Assembly: GCA_035575925.1 (NCBI GenBank)
Contig: DATLXK010000008.1
Span: 1-6,176, forward strand
DNA length: 6,176 nt
From: DASWTL01 sp035575925
GTDB lineage: Bacteria > Bacteroidota > Bacteroidia > Sphingobacteriales > Sphingobacteriaceae
Direction: 5' to 3'
Both the position numbers and the translations under genes were made by a program. This document shows positions 6,119-6,176 of this stretch, one piece after another. Position 1 is the first letter of the stretch. Each line of letters starts with the position of its first letter. Below the pieces are notes generated by a model. It did not search any database and was not told the origin of the DNA. It saw nothing but the letters and a program-made list of their open reading frames with translations.

Positions 6119-6176
6119 ATGAACAAATCTAAAAACTTTAGCGGACAGCCGATAATCAGTCAGGTATTAAAATTCA
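6119..6176 (+). CDS. IS4-type transposase with DUF4372 N-terminus, first 19 codons (runs off right edge)
   Basis: The frame from ATG 6119 reads MNKSKNFSGQPIISQVLKF and is still open at the window end. The pattern M-N-K-S-K-x-F-x-G-Q-P-I-x-S-Q-x-L-K is the usual start of DUF4372-containing transposases, which continue into an IS4-type DDE domain, outside this window. The start is chosen because the motif begins exactly at this Met. No strong Shine-Dalgarno precedes it, which is common for transposases with low expression. Only the N-terminus is seen, so whether the gene is intact is unknown. Confidence 0.75.
   Translation, partial: MNKSKNFSGQPIISQVLKF

Larger units (their letters stand above)
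6041..6176 (+). mobile_element. Left end of an IS4-like (DUF4372 transposase) insertion sequence, partial
   Basis: The sequence changes character after the AT-rich spacer that follows the Rieske gene. TAGTGTCCGGTTAAAA at 6041-6056 looks like an insertion-sequence tip, followed by a hairpin-prone leader and the transposase start at 6119. The terminal repeat cannot be verified because the right end lies outside the window, so the exact first base is uncertain by several positions. Confidence 0.6.

Noticed and set aside
1..6176. CRISPR array, tRNA or rRNA genes
   Set aside because: No regularly spaced direct repeats and no sequence resembling tRNA or rRNA was seen on either strand.

Overview
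The window looks like an accessory segment of a Bacteroidota chromosome or contig. The grounds are AT-rich DNA, weak or absent Shine-Dalgarno sequences before several genes, a histidine-kinase tail of a type common in that phylum, and two transposase N-termini resembling families frequent there. This is inferred from sequence character only, and the species cannot be named.

Layout. Positions 1 to about 135 (minus strand) hold the first codons of an IS1595-type transposase reading out of the window. It abuts a plus-strand histidine-kinase C-terminus (about 138-446) that has lost everything upstream of its N box, so the insertion probably cut the kinase gene. Positions 447-906 hold no convincing intact gene. 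A two-domain KaiC-like ATPase (907-2427) follows, and 6 bases later a stand-alone CheB-type methylesterase (2434-3009). Next are two consecutive MsrA-family genes: a divergent one with an altered active site (3121-3612) and a conventional one (3646-4137). After a 257-base gap comes an FAD-dependent oxidoreductase with a C-terminal Rieske [2Fe-2S] domain (4395-5984). The right edge holds the start of a second, unrelated insertion sequence (from about 6041) with the first 19 codons of a DUF4372/IS4-type transposase (6119 onward), also reading outward.

How the genes may work together. The kinase remnant, KaiC-like ATPase and CheB domain look like a signalling group. Neither kaiA nor kaiB is present, so a clock is not implied. 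The two MsrA genes and the Rieske flavoprotein suggest redox or stress physiology: methionine-sulfoxide repair and an electron-transferring oxidase or dehydrogenase. Linking the two halves is inference from adjacency and shared strand. The most notable points are the KaiC/CheB pair, the MsrA paralogue with a GCHWC active site, the kinase apparently truncated by an insertion, and a perfect 7+1+7 palindrome just upstream of the first MsrA gene.
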